DNA of 64,000 nt from Streptomyces noursei. Lineage in GTDB: Bacteria > Actinomycetota > Actinomycetes > Streptomycetales > Streptomycetaceae. Position 1 is the first letter of the stretch. Every line of letters begins with the position of its first letter. The notes beneath the pieces were generated by a model. The model did no database searches, had not been told where the DNA came from, and worked only from the letters and a program-made list of their open reading frames with translations. Of this stretch, positions 38,459 through 50,999 are shown in pieces. The stretch covers positions 1,488,001 through 1,552,000 of the forward strand of contig NZ_CP070326.1 of NCBI RefSeq assembly GCF_016917755.1, read 5' to 3'. The position numbers and the translations under genes were made by a program.

Positions 38459-41400
38459 ATGGACGACGACCGGATCCGGTACCTGCTCAAGCGGGTCTCT
38501 GCCGAGTTGCAGGAGGCCAGGGACAAGCTGCGCGAAGCGCGGAGCCAACAGCACGAGCCGATCGCCATCGTCGGCATCGGGTGCCACTTCCCCGGCGAGG
38601 TGGACTCCGCCGAGGACCTGTGGCGGATGCTCGTCGAGGGCCGGGACGCGATATCGGAGTTCCCCACCGATCGCGGTTGGGACCTGGAGCGGCTCTTCGA
38701 TCCGACGATGGAGCGCCCGGGCACCACGTACACCCGTCACGGGGCGTTCCTGCGCGACCCCGGCCACTTCGACGCGGACTTCTTCGGGATCTCCCCGCGC
38801 GAGGCGATGGCCGCCGACCCACAGCACCGGCTGCTGCTGGAGACCACGTGGGAGGCGTTCGAGGACGCCGGGATCGACCCGAGCGGGCTGCGCGGCAGCC
38901 GCACCGGGGTGTTCGTCGGCACCAACGGCAACGACTACCCGTCCGGGATCACCACCCCGCCCCAGGACCTGGAGGGCTACCTGGCGATCGGCAACGCCGC
39001 CAGCGTCGGGTCCGGGCGCATCTCCTACACCTTCGGCTTCGAGGGCCCGGCGGTGACCGTGGACACCGCCTGCTCGGCGTCGCTGGTGGCGCTGCACCTG
39101 GCGGTGCGCGCGCTGCGCTGGGGCGAGTGCGACCTGGCCCTGGCGGGCGGGGTCACGCTGATGAGCTCGCCGTCGCTCTTCGTGGAGTTCGCCCGGCAGC
39201 GGGGCCTGTCGCCCGACGGCCGCTGCAAGGCGTTCGCCGCCGCGGCCGACGGCACGGGTTGGTCCGAGGGCGCCGGCGTCGTGCTGGTCGAGCGGCTCTC
39301 GGATGCCCAGCGGCTGGGCCACCGGGTGCTGGCAGTGGTGCGCGGCACCGCGATCAACCAGGACGGCGCCTCCAACGGTCTGACCGCGCCCAACGGGCCG
39401 GCGCAACAGCGGGTCATCCGCCAGGCGTTGGCCGACGCGCAGCTGTCCGGCGGCGAGGTGGACGCCGTCGAGGCGCACGGCACCGGCACCGTCCTGGGCG
39501 ACCCCATCGAGGCCCAGGCGCTGCTCGCCACCTACGGCCGGGATCGCGCGCCGGACCGGCCGCTGTGGCTGGGGTCGGTCAAGTCGAACCTGGGGCACAC
39601 CCAGGCGGCCGCGGGTGTCGCCGGGCTGATCAAGATGGTGATGGCGCTGCGGCACGGCGTGCTTCCCGCGACGCTGCACGTGGACGCCCCCACCCCGCAC
39701 GTGGACTGGTCCACCGGCACCATGCGGCTGCTCACCGAGAACCGGCCGTGGGTGGGCGACGAAGCGCCGCGGCGCGCGAGCGTGTCCGCCTTCGGCGTCA
39801 GCGGCACCAACGCACACGTCGTCCTCGAACAGGCCGACGCCGCGCAGGCCCTGCCGCCGGTCACCGACCCGCTCGGGAGCGGCACGGTCGCCTGGCCGGT
39901 GTCCGGCCACTCGCCCGAGGCGCTGACCGCGCAGGCCGGGCGACTGGCCCGGGCGCTCGCCGACAGCGCCACCCACCCGCTCGACGTCGCCCAGGTGCTG
40001 ACCACCCGCGCCGCCCAGCGGGAGCGGGCCGTCGTCATCGGTGGTGCACAGGACGAACTGGTGGCCGGGGTGCGTGCGCTGGCAGCGGGTGAGCGGCCGG
40101 CGCACGTGATCAGGGGCACCGCCGCCCCCGGCCGCAAGACCGTGTTCGTCTTTCCCGGGCAGGGCTCGCAGTGGGCCGGTATGGCCGCGGAACTCCTCGA
40201 CTCCGCGCCGGTGTTCGCCGACCGCATCGGCGCCTGCGCCGACGCGCTGGCACCGTTCGTGGACTGGTCGTTGCTGGACGTCCTGCGCGGCGCGGAGGGC
40301 GCCCCGGCACTGGACCGGGTGGACGTGGTGCAACCGGCGCTGTGGGCGGTACTGGTGTCCCTGGCCGAGCTCTGGAAGTCCTGCGGGGTGCGCCCCGACG
40401 CGGTGATCGGCCACAGCCAGGGCGAGATCGCCGCCGCGTACGTCGCCGGGGCGCTGTCGCTGTCCGACGCCGCGAAGGTGGTGGCCCTGCGCAGCCAGGC
40501 GATCCTCTCGCTGCCCGACGGCGGGATGATGTCGGTGGCGCTGCCGGCGGGCGCGGCGGAGGAGCGGCTCGCCCGGTGGTCGGGCACGCTCTCGATCGCC
40601 GCGGTCAACGGCCCGTCGAGCGTCGTGGTGTCGGGCGAACCGGAGTCGCTGGACGCCCTGGCCGAGTCCTGCCGGGCCGACGGCGTCCGTGCCCGGCGGC
40701 TCCCCGTCGACTACGCCTCGCACTCCGCCCAGGTCGAGGTGATCGGCGAGCAGGTGCGCGGCGCACTGGCCGACATCCGCCCGCGGGCGGCAGCCGTCCC
40801 GCTGCTGTCCACCGTGACCGCGGACTGGCTCGACACCACGGGCATGGACGCGGAGTACTGGTACACCAACCTCCGCCGCCCGGTGCGCTTCGAGGAGGGG
40901 GTGCGCGCGCTCCTCGCCGACGAGCACGACGTGTTCGTCGAGCTGAGCCCGCACCCGGTGATGACGGCGCACGTGCAGGACACCGCCGAGGACGCCGGCA
41001 CCGCCGACGTCGCGGTGACCGGCACCCTGCGCCGCGACGAGGGCGGGTTCGACCGGTTCCTGACCTCGCTGGCGCACGCCCATGTGCAGGGTGTCGAGGT
41101 GGACTGGCCGACGGTGCTCGGCGGCCGGCCCGCCACGTGGGTGGACCTCCCCCGCTATGCCTTCCAACGACGCCGGTACTGGCTTCCGGACCTGCCCGGC
41201 GCACCGGCCGACGCACTGGGCCTCGGGCTCGGTGCGGCCCGGCACCCGATGCTGGGCGCCACGGTCCGGCTTGCGGACGGCGGCGGCCTGCTGTTCACCG
41301 GTCACCTCTCCGTGCGGACCCACCCCTGGCTCGCCGACCACCGCGTGCTGGACCGGGTGCTCGTGCCCGGCACCGCGTTCGTGGAGTGGGCGATCCGCGC

Positions 41401-44400
41401 GGGTGACGAGGTCGGCTGCGACACGGTCGACGAGCTGGTGATCGAGGCACCCCTGGTGCTCACCGGTCAGTCCGGCGCGCAAGTACAGCTCGTCGTGGGC
41501 GAGTTGGACGAGACCGGACGCCGGTCGATCGCCGTCCACGCGCGGTCGGGCGAGGACGAGTGGATCCGGCACGCCAGTGGATCCCTGCGACAGGACACCG
41601 GCGCGGGCGCTGCCGACCAGCAGGTCTGGCCCCCCGCGGGCGCGACACCGGTCGGCACGGACACCCTCTACGCCACGCTCGCCGACCTCGGGCTGGAGTA
41701 CGGGCCCGCGTTCCAGGGCGTGCGGGCCGCCTGGCGGCGCGGCGGCGAGTTCTTCGCCGAGGTCGAGCTGTCCGAGGCGCAGCGCCCGGAAGCGGCGGCG
41801 TTCGGGGTGCACCCGGCCCTGCTGGACACCGCGTTCCACGCGTGGGCCCTGGGCGGGGACGGCGCACGGCGGCTGCCCTTCTCCTGGAACGGCGTCCGGC
41901 TGCACGCGTCCGGCGCCACCGCGCTGCGGGTGCGCCTCGCGGCGGTGGACGGCGAGGCGTTGTCGCTGTCGGCCACCGACGGGACGGGCGCCCCGGTGAT
42001 CACCGTCGGCTCCATGGCGACCCGGGCGGTGGCGCCGGAGCAGCTGGACGCGGCGGGCGGCCCGGCACCCGCGCCGCTCCGGGTGACCTGGGCCGACCTG
42101 GCCACCGCCGCGGAATCCGCGGCGCCCGGGAACTGGGACCTGGTCGAGGTCGAGGTCGGGCCGCCCGGCGCCGACGGACCGGACCTGCGCGAGGCCGTAC
42201 GCGCCACCACCGGGCAGGTGCTCGCCCAAGTACAGGAGCGGCTCGCGGCACCGGGGGTCGACCGTCCCCTCGTCGTGGTCACCACCGGCGCGATCGCGGC
42301 GCAGGCCGGGGACGTCCCCTCGCTGCCCGCGTCCGCGGCCGTGGGACTGGTCCGCTCGGCGCAGACCGAGCAGCCCGACCGGCTGCTGCTGGTGGACGTG
42401 GACGGCACCGGGGCGTCCCGGCACGCCCTGCCCGGCGCGGTCGCCGCGGCACTGGCGGCGGGCGAGTCCCAGGTGGTGCTGCGCGACGGTGCGGCCACGG
42501 TGCCGCGGCTGGCGCGGACCGCGCCCGTCGCGGAGCACCCGGGCTGGTCGTTCGCCCCGGACGGCACCGTGCTGATCACCGGTGGTCTCGGGCTGCTCGG
42601 CCGGCTGCTGGCCGGACACCTGGTCCGCGAACACGGGGTGCGGCACCTGGTGCTGGCCTCGCGACGCGGACCGGCGGCGGCCGAGGCTGCGGCCCTGGTG
42701 GACGAACTGGCCGCGGAGGGTGCCCGGGTCACCGTGGTGGCCTGCGACGTGGCCGACCGCACGGCGCTGGCGGCACTGTTGGCCGACATCCCGGTCGCAC
42801 ACCCGCTGACCGCGGTGGTACACGCGGCGGGCGCGCTGGACGACGGGGTGGTGGAAGCCATGACCCCCGATCGCCTGGACACGGTGTTCGGCCCGAAGGT
42901 CGACGCGGCCTGGCACCTGCACGAACTGACCGCGGGGCTGGACCTCTCCGCCTTCATCCTGTTCTCCTCGGCCGCCGGGGTCCTCGGCACCGCCGGGCAG
43001 AGCAACTACTCCGCGGCGAACACCTTCCTGGACGCCCTGGCCGCGCACCGTCGGGCCCAGGGCCTCGCGGCCACGTCGCTGGCCTGGGGCCTGTGGGCGG
43101 ACGCCAGCGACCTCACCGGGCACCTGAGCGGGGCGGACGTCGGCCGGATGGCGCGCCAGGGCGTGCGGCCGCTGCCGAGCGGGACCGGACTGGCCTTGTT
43201 CGACGCGGCCGGGCGGCTCGACGAGACGCTGCTGGTGCCGGTGGTCGTGGAGTCCTCCGGTGGCACGGACGGGCCGGTCCCGCCGATGCTGCGCGGGGTG
43301 CTGCGTGCCCGACGCCCCACCGCGCGCTCCCGGGCGGGCTCGGTGGCTGACCCGGGTGCACGGTGGCGCGGGCTGCCCGACGCCGAGGTGGCGCAGGGCG
43401 TCCTCGACCTGGTGCGCACCGAGGCGGCGACCGTGCTCGGGCACACGGAAGGTGCGGGCGTCGATCCCACGCGCCCGTTCAAGGAGTTGGGTGTCGACTC
43501 GCTGACCGCGGTGGAACTGCGCAACCGGCTGAACGCGGCCACCGGGCTGCGCCTGCCCGCCACGGTGATCTTCGACCACTCGACTCCGGAGGCGCTGGCC
43601 GAGCACCTGCGTTCCCTGTTCACCGGGGACGCCGTGGCCGCGGCCCCGGCCATCGCGCCGATCGGCGTGGACGAGCCGATCGCCATCGTGGGCATGGCCT
43701 GCCGCTACCCCGGCGGCGTCACCACCCCCGACCAGCTCTGGGACCTCGTCGACACCGGCACCGACGCGATCACCACCTGGCCCACCAACCGCGGCTGGCC
43801 CACCGACGCCCTCTACGACCCCGACCCCGACACCCCCGGCACCACCTACACCACCCACGGCGGATTCCTCCACGACGCCGACCAGTTCGACGCCGCCTTC
43901 TTCGGGATCCATCCCCGCGAGGCCCTCGCCACCGACCCCCAACAACGACTCCTGCTCGAAACCACCTGGGAAGCCCTCGAACACGCAGGCATCCCCGCAG
44001 ACACCCTCCGCGGCACCCGAACCGGCGTCTTCACCGGCGTGATGTACAACGACTACGCCAGTCGACTGCACACGGTCCCGGGCGAGTTGGAGGGATACCT
44101 GCCCAACGGCAGTGCCGCGAGCGTCGCCTCCGGCCGGATCAGCTATGTGTTCGGGTTCGAGGGGCCCGCGATCTCGGTCGACACCGCCTGCTCCTCGTCG
44201 TTGGTCGCCATCCACCTGGCCGGGCAGGCGCTGCGCAACGGCGACTGCGCGCTCGCCGTCGCGGGCGGGGCCACCGTGATGTCGTCACCGGACGGCATCG
44301 TCTCCGCGTGCCGGCACCGTGCCCTGTCCCCGGACGGTCGGGTCAAGGCGTTCGCCGGTGCAGCCGACGGCACCAGCTGGTCCGAAGGCGTCGGCCTCCT

Positions 44401-46900
44401 GCTCCTCGAACGACTCTCCGACGCCCAACGCAACAACCACACCATCCACGCCATCATCCGCGGCACCGCAACCAACAACGACGGCACCTCCAACGGACTC
44501 ACCGCACCCAGCGGAACCGCCCAACAACGCGTCATCCACCAAGCACTCGCCAACGCCGGCCTCCAACCCACCGACATCGACGCCGTCGAAGCCCACGGCA
44601 CCGGCACCCCCCTCGGCGACCCCATCGAAGCCAACGCCCTCCACGCCACCTACGGCACCGCCCACACCCCCCACCAACCCCTCTGGCTCGGCTCCCTCAA
44701 ATCCAACATCGGCCACACCCAGGCCGCGGCGGGCGTCGGCGGAGTCATCAAGATGGTCCAGGCGATGCGCCACGGCACACTCCCCCGCACCCTCAACGTC
44801 GACCACCCCACCCCCCACGTCGACTGGACCGACAACACCATCCAACTCCTCACCCAACCCCAACCCTGGCCCACCACCGACCACCCCCGACGCGCCGCCG
44901 TCTCCGCCTTCGGCATCAGCGGCACCAACGCCCACCTCATCCTCGAACAACCACCCCACACCCCCACCACACCCACCCCAAAGGAGAACGACACCCCGCT
45001 GCCGGTCCTGGTATCGGCCGCCTCCCCCGCCGCCCTCGGCCAACTGGCGGGTGATCTCGCGGCGTTCGTCACCGACGCCCCTGATCTCGACCTGGTCGCC
45101 GCCGCGCACTCCCTGCTGCGTACCAGGTCCGCGCTCGAACATCGTGCGGTGGTGGTCGCCCGAGAGCGCGCCGACCTGCTGGCGGGGCTGACCGCGCTCG
45201 CCAACGGCGAGCCCGCCGAACACCTCGCGCGGGGACGGGCCGAGGGCGCGCCGAAGACCGTGTTCGTCTTCCCCGGCCAGGGCTCGCAGTGGCTCGGCAT
45301 GGCCGCCGAACTGCTCGACACCGCACCGGTGTTCGCCGACCATGTCGCCGCCTGCGCCGAGGCGCTGGCCCCGCACGTGGACTGGTCGCTGGTCGACGTG
45401 CTGCGCGGGGCCGAGGGCGCCGCGTCCCTGGAGCGGGTCGACGTCGTCCAGCCCGCGCTCTGGGCGGTCATGGTCTCCCTGGCGGAACTGTGGCGCTCGC
45501 ACGGCGTCCACCCGGACGCGGTGGTCGGCCACAGCCAGGGCGAGATCGCCGCCGCGTACGTCGCCGGGGCGCTGTCACTGGCGGACGCCGCAAAGGTGGT
45601 GGCGTTGCGCAGCCGAGCGCTGCTCGCGCTGTCCGGCGACGGCGGAATGCTGTCGGTGGCGCTGTCGGCCACCGACGCCGAGGCCGCCATCGCCCCCTGG
45701 GCCGGGGCGCTGTCCGTCGCGGCGGTCAACGGCCCGGCGAGCGTGGTCGTCTCCGGTGCTACGGAGGCGCTGGACGAGTTGGCCGCCGCCTGCACCGTCG
45801 AGGGCACCCGGACCCGGCGGATCCGGGTGGACTACGCCTCGCACTCGGCCCACGTCGAGCGGATCCGGGAATCCGTGCTTGCCGCGCTCACCGGTCTGAG
45901 CCCGCGCACCGCGACGGTGCCGCTGTTCTCCACGATGGCCACCGACTGGATCGACACCGCGGTGATGGACGCGGACTACTGGTACGGCAACCTGCGTCGG
46001 ACCGTCCACTTCGAACAGGCGGTCCGGGCCCTGGCCGAGCAGGGTCACACCGCGTTCGTCGAGGTGAGCCCGCACCCGGTGCTGGTGTCGAGCGTGGTGG
46101 ACACCGTCGAGGCGGTGGCGGGTGAGGCGGTGACGGTCACCGAGACCCTCCGGCGCGACGACGGGGGCCTTGTCCGGTTCCGTACCTCGGCGGCGGCGCT
46201 CGCCGTGCGCGGGGTGCCGGTCGACTGGAGCCCCGCCTTCGCCGGGACCGTGCGGCCCCGGCCGGTACCGCTGCCGACCTATCCCTTCCAGCGGCAGCGC
46301 TACTGGCTGGACACCGACACGCCCGCGACCCTCGTGGTCCCGGGGGCGGGCGCGGCACCGGACGTGGCCGGTGAGCAGGCACATGCGCTGGTCGCGCGGC
46401 TGTCGACTCTGCCGGAGTCGGAGCGCGCCGCGGCGGTGCTGGAGGTGGTGCGCGAGCAGACCGCGGCGGTGTTGGGACAGCCCGACCCGGACGCGGTGGG
46501 CGTGGACACCCCGTTCAAGTCACTCGGGTTCGAGTCGTTGAGCGCGATCGGTCTGCGCAACCGGCTCAACACGCTCACCGGGCTGCGTCTGCCGAGCACC
46601 CTGGCGTTCGACAACCCGACCCCGGCCGCGCTCGCCGCGTTCGTGCTGGCCCGCCTGGCCCCGGCGACGCCCCCGGTCAGCGCGTCCGCGCTGGCCACCG
46701 TCGAGCAGCTGGAGGCCATGCTCTCCGAGGTGACCGTCGAGGAGTCCGCCCGACTGGACATCGGCCGGCGGCTCCAGGCACTGGCCACCCAGTGGGCCGG
46801 GCCCGACACCGCGGGCGGCGCGGTGGACATCGACTTCGAGGCCGCCACCGACGAGGAGTTGTTCGACCTGATGGACAACGCTCCGGACTACGGGGGATGA
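38459..46900 (+). CDS. Type I modular PKS: extension modules 3 and 4
   Basis: The ATG at 38459 follows GAAGGG and begins the docking helix [18 protein letters not shown]; an earlier ATG overlaps the previous gene and is less likely. Module 3: KS (DTACSAS about 205), methylmalonyl-type AT (GHSQGE about 650, YASH about 752), DH, KR (LDD about 1460, Tyr in GQSNYSAAN about 1516) and ACP (LGVDSL about 1679). The DH has His and DTAFH (about 1122), but the conserved Gly of HxxxGxxxxP is Asp ([10 protein letters not shown], about 961), so activity is uncertain. Module 4: KS (about 1739-2165), methylmalonyl-type AT (GHSQGE about 2358, YASH about 2459) and ACP with GFESL (about 2692). It has no reductive domain, so a beta-ketone stays. 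Confidence 0.98.
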   Translation: MDDDRIRYLLKRVSAELQEARDKLREARSQQHEPIAIVGIGCHFPGEVDSAEDLWRMLVEGRDAISEFPTDRGWDLERLFDPTMERPGTTYTRHGAFLRDPGHFDADFFGISPREAMAADPQHRLLLETTWEAFEDAGIDPSGLRGSRTGVFVGTNGNDYPSGITTPPQDLEGYLAIGNAASVGSGRISYTFGFEGPAVTVDTACSASLVALHLAVRALRWGECDLALAGGVTLMSSPSLFVEFARQRGLSPDGRCKAFAAAADGTGWSEGAGVVLVERLSDAQRLGHRVLAVVRGTAINQDGASNGLTAPNGPAQQRVIRQALADAQLSGGEVDAVEAHGTGTVLGDPIEAQALLATYGRDRAPDRPLWLGSVKSNLGHTQAAAGVAGLIKMVMALRHGVLPATLHVDAPTPHVDWSTGTMRLLTENRPWVGDEAPRRASVSAFGVSGTNAHVVLEQADAAQALPPVTDPLGSGTVAWPVSGHSPEALTAQAGRLARALADSATHPLDVAQVLTTRAAQRERAVVIGGAQDELVAGVRALAAGERPAHVIRGTAAPGRKTVFVFPGQGSQWAGMAAELLDSAPVFADRIGACADALAPFVDWSLLDVLRGAEGAPALDRVDVVQPALWAVLVSLAELWKSCGVRPDAVIGHSQGEIAAAYVAGALSLSDAAKVVALRSQAILSLPDGGMMSVALPAGAAEERLARWSGTLSIAAVNGPSSVVVSGEPESLDALAESCRADGVRARRLPVDYASHSAQVEVIGEQVRGALADIRPRAAAVPLLSTVTADWLDTTGMDAEYWYTNLRRPVRFEEGVRALLADEHDVFVELSPHPVMTAHVQDTAEDAGTADVAVTGTLRRDEGGFDRFLTSLAHAHVQGVEVDWPTVLGGRPATWVDLPRYAFQRRRYWLPDLPGAPADALGLGLGAARHPMLGATVRLADGGGLLFTGHLSVRTHPWLADHRVLDRVLVPGTAFVEWAIRAGDEVGCDTVDELVIEAPLVLTGQSGAQVQLVVGELDETGRRSIAVHARSGEDEWIRHASGSLRQDTGAGAADQQVWPPAGATPVGTDTLYATLADLGLEYGPAFQGVRAAWRRGGEFFAEVELSEAQRPEAAAFGVHPALLDTAFHAWALGGDGARRLPFSWNGVRLHASGATALRVRLAAVDGEALSLSATDGTGAPVITVGSMATRAVAPEQLDAAGGPAPAPLRVTWADLATAAESAAPGNWDLVEVEVGPPGADGPDLREAVRATTGQVLAQVQERLAAPGVDRPLVVVTTGAIAAQAGDVPSLPASAAVGLVRSAQTEQPDRLLLVDVDGTGASRHALPGAVAAALAAGESQVVLRDGAATVPRLARTAPVAEHPGWSFAPDGTVLITGGLGLLGRLLAGHLVREHGVRHLVLASRRGPAAAEAAALVDELAAEGARVTVVACDVADRTALAALLADIPVAHPLTAVVHAAGALDDGVVEAMTPDRLDTVFGPKVDAAWHLHELTAGLDLSAFILFSSAAGVLGTAGQSNYSAANTFLDALAAHRRAQGLAATSLAWGLWADASDLTGHLSGADVGRMARQGVRPLPSGTGLALFDAAGRLDETLLVPVVVESSGGTDGPVPPMLRGVLRARRPTARSRAGSVADPGARWRGLPDAEVAQGVLDLVRTEAATVLGHTEGAGVDPTRPFKELGVDSLTAVELRNRLNAATGLRLPATVIFDHSTPEALAEHLRSLFTGDAVAAAPAIAPIGVDEPIAIVGMACRYPGGVTTPDQLWDLVDTGTDAITTWPTNRGWPTDALYDPDPDTPGTTYTTHGGFLHDADQFDAAFFGIHPREALATDPQQRLLLETTWEALEHAGIPADTLRGTRTGVFTGVMYNDYASRLHTVPGELEGYLPNGSAASVASGRISYVFGFEGPAISVDTACSSSLVAIHLAGQALRNGDCALAVAGGATVMSSPDGIVSACRHRALSPDGRVKAFAGAADGTSWSEGVGLLLLERLSDAQRNNHTIHAIIRGTATNNDGTSNGLTAPSGTAQQRVIHQALANAGLQPTDIDAVEAHGTGTPLGDPIEANALHATYGTAHTPHQPLWLGSLKSNIGHTQAAAGVGGVIKMVQAMRHGTLPRTLNVDHPTPHVDWTDNTIQLLTQPQPWPTTDHPRRAAVSAFGISGTNAHLILEQPPHTPTTPTPKENDTPLPVLVSAASPAALGQLAGDLAAFVTDAPDLDLVAAAHSLLRTRSALEHRAVVVARERADLLAGLTALANGEPAEHLARGRAEGAPKTVFVFPGQGSQWLGMAAELLDTAPVFADHVAACAEALAPHVDWSLVDVLRGAEGAASLERVDVVQPALWAVMVSLAELWRSHGVHPDAVVGHSQGEIAAAYVAGALSLADAAKVVALRSRALLALSGDGGMLSVALSATDAEAAIAPWAGALSVAAVNGPASVVVSGATEALDELAAACTVEGTRTRRIRVDYASHSAHVERIRESVLAALTGLSPRTATVPLFSTMATDWIDTAVMDADYWYGNLRRTVHFEQAVRALAEQGHTAFVEVSPHPVLVSSVVDTVEAVAGEAVTVTETLRRDDGGLVRFRTSAAALAVRGVPVDWSPAFAGTVRPRPVPLPTYPFQRQRYWLDTDTPATLVVPGAGAAPDVAGEQAHALVARLSTLPESERAAAVLEVVREQTAAVLGQPDPDAVGVDTPFKSLGFESLSAIGLRNRLNTLTGLRLPSTLAFDNPTPAALAAFVLARLAPATPPVSASALATVEQLEAMLSEVTVEESARLDIGRRLQALATQWAGPDTAGGAVDIDFEAATDEELFDLMDNAPDYGG
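43673..44977 (+). repeat. Module 4 KS segment nearly identical to module 5 KS
   Basis: Bases 43673-43905, 43916-44038 and 44324-44977 match 47006-47238, 47249-47371 and 47657-48310 almost base for base at a constant offset of 3333. Over these roughly 1010 bp I see only a handful of substitutions, plus one small cluster near 44716-44730. The 285 bp between the second and third blocks differ freely apart from the active-site Cys region. The shared blocks favour codons such as CAA, GAA, CGA and CTC and look unlike the surrounding modules. Confidence 0.9.
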
Positions 46901-46906
46901 GGACAG

Positions 46907-49900
46907 ATGGCCACTGAGGACAAACTGCGGGAGTACCTGAAGCGCGCGCTCGCCGACAGCAGAAGGGCCCAACAGCGGGTGCAGGAGCTGGAGTCGGCCC
47001 GACGGGAGCCGATCGCCATCGTGGGCATGGCCTGCCGCTACCCCGGCGGCGTCACCACCCCCGACCAGCTCTGGGACCTCGTCGACACCGGCACCGACGC
47101 GATCACCACCTGGCCCACCAACCGCGGCTGGCCCACCGACGCCCTCTACGACCCCGACCCCGACACCCCCGGCACCACCTACACCACCCACGGCGGATTC
47201 CTCCACGACGCCGACCAGTTCGACGCCGCCTTCTTCGGAATCAGTCCGCGCGAGGCCCTCGCCACCGACCCCCAACAACGACTCCTGCTCGAAACCACCT
47301 GGGAAGCCCTCGAACACGCAGGCATCCCCGCAGACACCCTCCGCGGCACCCGAACCGGCGTCTTCACCGGCCTGACGGGCACGGACTACCACACCCGGGT
47401 GTCCGAGGTGCCGGCGGAACTGGAGGGCTACCTCGGGGTCTCGAACCTCGGCAGCGTCGCCTCGGGACGGATCAGTTACACCTTCGGGTTCGAGGGACCC
47501 GCGGTCTCGGTCGACACCGCCTGCTCCTCGTCGTTGGTCGCCATCCACCTGGCCGCGCGAGCCCTCCGCGACGGCGAGTGCCGACTCGCCGTCGCGGGCG
47601 GCGTGACGGTGATGTCCTCGCCGGCCGGATTCGTGGAGTTCTCCCGCCAGCGCGGTCTGTCCCCGGACGGTCGGGTCAAGGCGTTCGCCGGTGCGGCCGA
47701 CGGCACCAGCTGGTCCGAAGGCGTCGGCCTCCTGCTCCTCGAACGACTCTCCGACGCCCAACGCAACAACCACACCATCCACGCCGTCATCCGCGGCACC
47801 GCAACCAACAACGACGGCACCTCCAACGGACTCACCGCACCCAGCGGAACCGCCCAACAACGCGTCATCCACCAAGCACTCGCCAACGCCGGCCTCCAAC
47901 CCACCGACATCGACGCCGTCGAAGCCCACGGCACCGGCACCCCCCTCGGCGACCCCATCGAAGCCAACGCCCTCCACGCCACCTACGGCACCGCCCACAC
48001 CCCCCACCAACCCCTCTGGCTCGGCTCCCTCAAATCCAACATCGGCCATGCAGCTGCAGCGGCCGGCGTCGGCGGAGTCATCAAGATGGTCCAGGCGATG
48101 CGCCACGGCACACTCCCCCGCACCCTCAACGTCGACCACCCCACCCCCCACGTCGACTGGACCGACAACACCGTCCAACTCCTCACCCAACCCCAACCCT
48201 GGCCCACCACCGACCACCCCCGACGCGCCGCCGTCTCCGCCTTCGGCATCAGCGGCACCAACGCCCACCTCATCCTCGAACAACCACCCCACACCCCCAC
48301 CACACCCACCACGGAAACCGGGAGCGCCCCCGGCGACGGTGCGCCGCTGCCGTGGCTGCTCTCGGCGAAGTCGCCCGCCGCGCTCCGCGCCCAGGCGGAC
48401 CGCCTGTCCGCAGCGTTGGCCGACGCCCCGGGTACCCCGCTGGCCGCCGCCCATACGCTGGCCACCCGGCGGACCCACCTCGACCACCGCGCCGTCGTGG
48501 TCGCCGGGGCCCGGGAGGAACTCGTCGCCGGGTTGACGGCGCTGGCGGCCGGGCGGCCGGCCGGCGGCGTGCTCAGCGGCACTGCGCGGACCGGCGGCAA
48601 GCTCGCCTTCCTGTTCACCGGCCAGGGCAGCCAACGCCCGGGCATGGGGCGGGAGTTGTATGCCGCCTATCCCGTCTTCGCCGACGCCTTCGACGCGGTG
48701 TGCAGGGAGCTGGACCGACACCTGCCCGGACCGCCCCTGGCCACCCTCGTCCTCTCCGCCGACCACGGCGACGAGCTCGACCGGACGGCGTACGCCCAAC
48801 CGGCGCTGTTCGCGGTCGAGGTGGCGCTGTTCCGCCTCCTGGCGTCCTGGGGCCTGCGGCCCGACCTGGTGGCCGGCCACTCGGTCGGCGAGCTGGCCGC
48901 CGCACACGTGGCCGGCGTGTTCTCGCTGTCGGACGCCGCCTCGCTCGTCGCCGCGCGGGGCAGGCTGATCCAGCAGCTGCCGTCCGGCGGGGCCATGGTC
49001 GCGGTGCAGGCGAGCGAGGCGGAGGTCCGGGCCGCGCTGGTCGACGCACCGCCGGGGGTGGGCATCGCTGCGGTCAACTCGCCGCGGTCGGTGGTGATTT
49101 CCGGCGACGAGGAGCCGACCCTGCTCCTGGCCGAGGGCTTCGCGGCACGCGGCCGCCGCACGTCCCGACTGCGGGTCAGCCATGCGTTCCACTCGCATCT
49201 GATGGACGACATGCTCGCCGAGTTCCGTACGGTGGCGGAGCGACTCGCCTTCGCCGCACCGGACATCCCGGTGGCCTCCGGCCTGACCGGGAAGACCGTC
49301 ACGGCCGAGGAGATCGGCAGCGCCGCATACTGGGTCGACCACGTCCGCTCGTCGGTCCGCTTCGCGGACGCGGTGCAGACGCTGCACGACGCCGGGGTGA
49401 CCCGGTTCCTCGAACTCGGGCCCGACGCGGTGCTGACCGGCATGGCCGGGGAGGTGCTCGACGCGGAACCCGCACTGCTGGCGCCCGCGCTGCGCCGTGG
49501 CAGGCCCGAGGTGGCCACGGTGCTGGCAGCCGTGGGGGCGGCGCACGTCAGCGGCCTGCCGGTCGACTGGGCTGCGGTGCTCGGCCGTGACGCCCCGCTG
49601 ATCCCCCTGCCGGGCTACGCCTTCCAACGCCGCCGGTACTGGCTCGACGGGGAGGGCATGCCGGTCCGGCCGAGGAACGCCCCGGCGGACCCGGAGCCCG
49701 CCTGGGAGGCCCCCGCCGACGATGCGCCCGAGCCGGTGCGACGCGCGGCCCTACTGGACCTGGTCGTCGACGAGAGCGCCGCCGTGCTCGGCCACGCGAC
49801 GGGCGAACAGGTCAGGCCGGACACGGCATTCGCCGAGTTGGGCATGGACTCGCTCAGTGCGCAGCAGCTGCGCAAGCGGCTGGCGACCAGGACCGGCCTG

Positions 49901-50902
49901 TCCCTGCCGGGGAACCTGGTGATCGACCACCCGACTCCCGCGGCAGTGAGCGAATTCCTGGCAGCGGAGACCGGCGCCCGGACGGCCGACGCGGCGGTGC
50001 CGGCGGGGCAGGACCCGCTGGCGGCGGTCTACCTCGCCCTGTGCGCGGTGGACGCCTCGGCGGCGAACCAGGTACTGGCGGCATCGGCGGCGCTGCGCCC
50101 TCGGTTCGCCCTGCAGGAGCGCGCCGCGCACGCCGAACCGCCGGTGCGGTTGGCGACCGGCGACAGCGACCTGGTGCTGGTGTGCTTCCCGGCGCTCACC
50201 GCGCTGTCCGGCCCGCACGAGTACGCCGGTTTTGGTCCCGCCCTCAACGGCCTGCACGACACCTACGCCCTCCCGGCGCCCGGCTACGGGGCGGGCACAC
50301 CACTGCCCGACTCGATGGACACCTTCACGCGACTGCAGGCCGACGTCGTCACCGAACTCGTCGGCGACCGGCCCTTCGCGCTCGTCGGCCGGTCGCTCGG
50401 CGGGTGCGTCGCGCACTCCGTGGCCGAGGAGTTGGAGCACCGCGGGCGCGTCCCCGCCGGCCTGGTGATGATCGACACCTATCCGGTGGACACCGCCGAG
50501 GACCCCGCGCGGGGCTGGTGGCTGCCCGCGCTGATGAACGGCATGCTGGGCATGATCGACCGGTTCGACCTGACGCTGAGCGAGACACGCCTGACCACGA
50601 TGGGTGCCTACCTCACGGTGCTCGGCGCCTGGCGGCCGTCGTCGGTACGCACCCCGACCCTGCTGCTACGGGCGCAGGACCCGCTGCCCGGCATGCCCAC
50701 GGACCAGGACTGGCGGGCCTCCTGGCCGCTGCCGCACGAGGCGGTGGACGTCCCGGGCAATCACTTCTCGGCCCTGGAGAACCACTCCGCCACCACGGCG
50801 GCGGCCGTGGCGGCCTGGTTGGCGCCGCACCGTGCCGAGCCGTCGCGCGCGCCGTCGGCACGGGAGAGTGCGGACCGCACCCGCGCGCACGCCGTGGGGT
50901 GA
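46907..50902 (+). CDS. Type I modular PKS: extension module 5 with thioesterase
   Basis: The ATG lies 6 bases after the previous stop with GAGGA upstream. The N-terminal docking helix is [19 protein letters not shown] has DTACSSS (about 205). AT is malonyl-type (GHSVGE about 658, HAFH about 760). The ACP (LGMDSL about 981) follows directly, so there is no reduction. The C-terminal 280 residues are a type I thioesterase: Ser1163 in GRSLGG (GxSxG), Asp about 1189 in MIDTYPVD and His about 1285 in [10 protein letters not shown], with normal macrolide-TE spacing. The TE releases the chain by hydrolysis or cyclisation. With two non-reducing modules before release, pyrone formation is chemically easy. 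A perfect hairpin follows the stop. Confidence 0.98.
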   Translation: MATEDKLREYLKRALADSRRAQQRVQELESARREPIAIVGMACRYPGGVTTPDQLWDLVDTGTDAITTWPTNRGWPTDALYDPDPDTPGTTYTTHGGFLHDADQFDAAFFGISPREALATDPQQRLLLETTWEALEHAGIPADTLRGTRTGVFTGLTGTDYHTRVSEVPAELEGYLGVSNLGSVASGRISYTFGFEGPAVSVDTACSSSLVAIHLAARALRDGECRLAVAGGVTVMSSPAGFVEFSRQRGLSPDGRVKAFAGAADGTSWSEGVGLLLLERLSDAQRNNHTIHAVIRGTATNNDGTSNGLTAPSGTAQQRVIHQALANAGLQPTDIDAVEAHGTGTPLGDPIEANALHATYGTAHTPHQPLWLGSLKSNIGHAAAAAGVGGVIKMVQAMRHGTLPRTLNVDHPTPHVDWTDNTVQLLTQPQPWPTTDHPRRAAVSAFGISGTNAHLILEQPPHTPTTPTTETGSAPGDGAPLPWLLSAKSPAALRAQADRLSAALADAPGTPLAAAHTLATRRTHLDHRAVVVAGAREELVAGLTALAAGRPAGGVLSGTARTGGKLAFLFTGQGSQRPGMGRELYAAYPVFADAFDAVCRELDRHLPGPPLATLVLSADHGDELDRTAYAQPALFAVEVALFRLLASWGLRPDLVAGHSVGELAAAHVAGVFSLSDAASLVAARGRLIQQLPSGGAMVAVQASEAEVRAALVDAPPGVGIAAVNSPRSVVISGDEEPTLLLAEGFAARGRRTSRLRVSHAFHSHLMDDMLAEFRTVAERLAFAAPDIPVASGLTGKTVTAEEIGSAAYWVDHVRSSVRFADAVQTLHDAGVTRFLELGPDAVLTGMAGEVLDAEPALLAPALRRGRPEVATVLAAVGAAHVSGLPVDWAAVLGRDAPLIPLPGYAFQRRRYWLDGEGMPVRPRNAPADPEPAWEAPADDAPEPVRRAALLDLVVDESAAVLGHATGEQVRPDTAFAELGMDSLSAQQLRKRLATRTGLSLPGNLVIDHPTPAAVSEFLAAETGARTADAAVPAGQDPLAAVYLALCAVDASAANQVLAASAALRPRFALQERAAHAEPPVRLATGDSDLVLVCFPALTALSGPHEYAGFGPALNGLHDTYALPAPGYGAGTPLPDSMDTFTRLQADVVTELVGDRPFALVGRSLGGCVAHSVAEELEHRGRVPAGLVMIDTYPVDTAEDPARGWWLPALMNGMLGMIDRFDLTLSETRLTTMGAYLTVLGAWRPSSVRTPTLLLRAQDPLPGMPTDQDWRASWPLPHEAVDVPGNHFSALENHSATTAAAVAAWLAPHRAEPSRAPSARESADRTRAHAVG
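47006..48310 (+). repeat. Module 5 KS segment nearly identical to module 4 KS
   Basis: This is the partner copy of 43673-44977. The clearest local difference is at about 48049-48063, where this copy has GCAGCTGCAGC in place of CCCAGGCCGCG, changing GHTQAAAG to GHAAAAAG in the KS. The boundaries fall at the first KS residues ([15 protein letters not shown]) and at the KS/AT linker (HTPTTPT). Confidence 0.9.
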
Positions 50903-50912
50903 TGCGGCACGA

Positions 50913-50950
50913 CGTCGCCCCGTCGAGTTGCTGCTCGACGGGGCGACGTC
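50913..50950. terminator. Bidirectional terminator after the PKS genes
   Basis: ACGTCGCCCCGTCGAG (50913-50928) and CTCGACGGGGCGACGT (50935-50950) form a perfect 16-bp stem with a TTGCTG loop. It lies between the convergent last PKS gene and the LAL regulator gene, ending both transcripts. Confidence 0.88.
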
Positions 50951-50999
50951 CTACGAAGTGGCCGGCGCGGGTGCGGGGCTCGCACCCCGCCGGCGTTGC

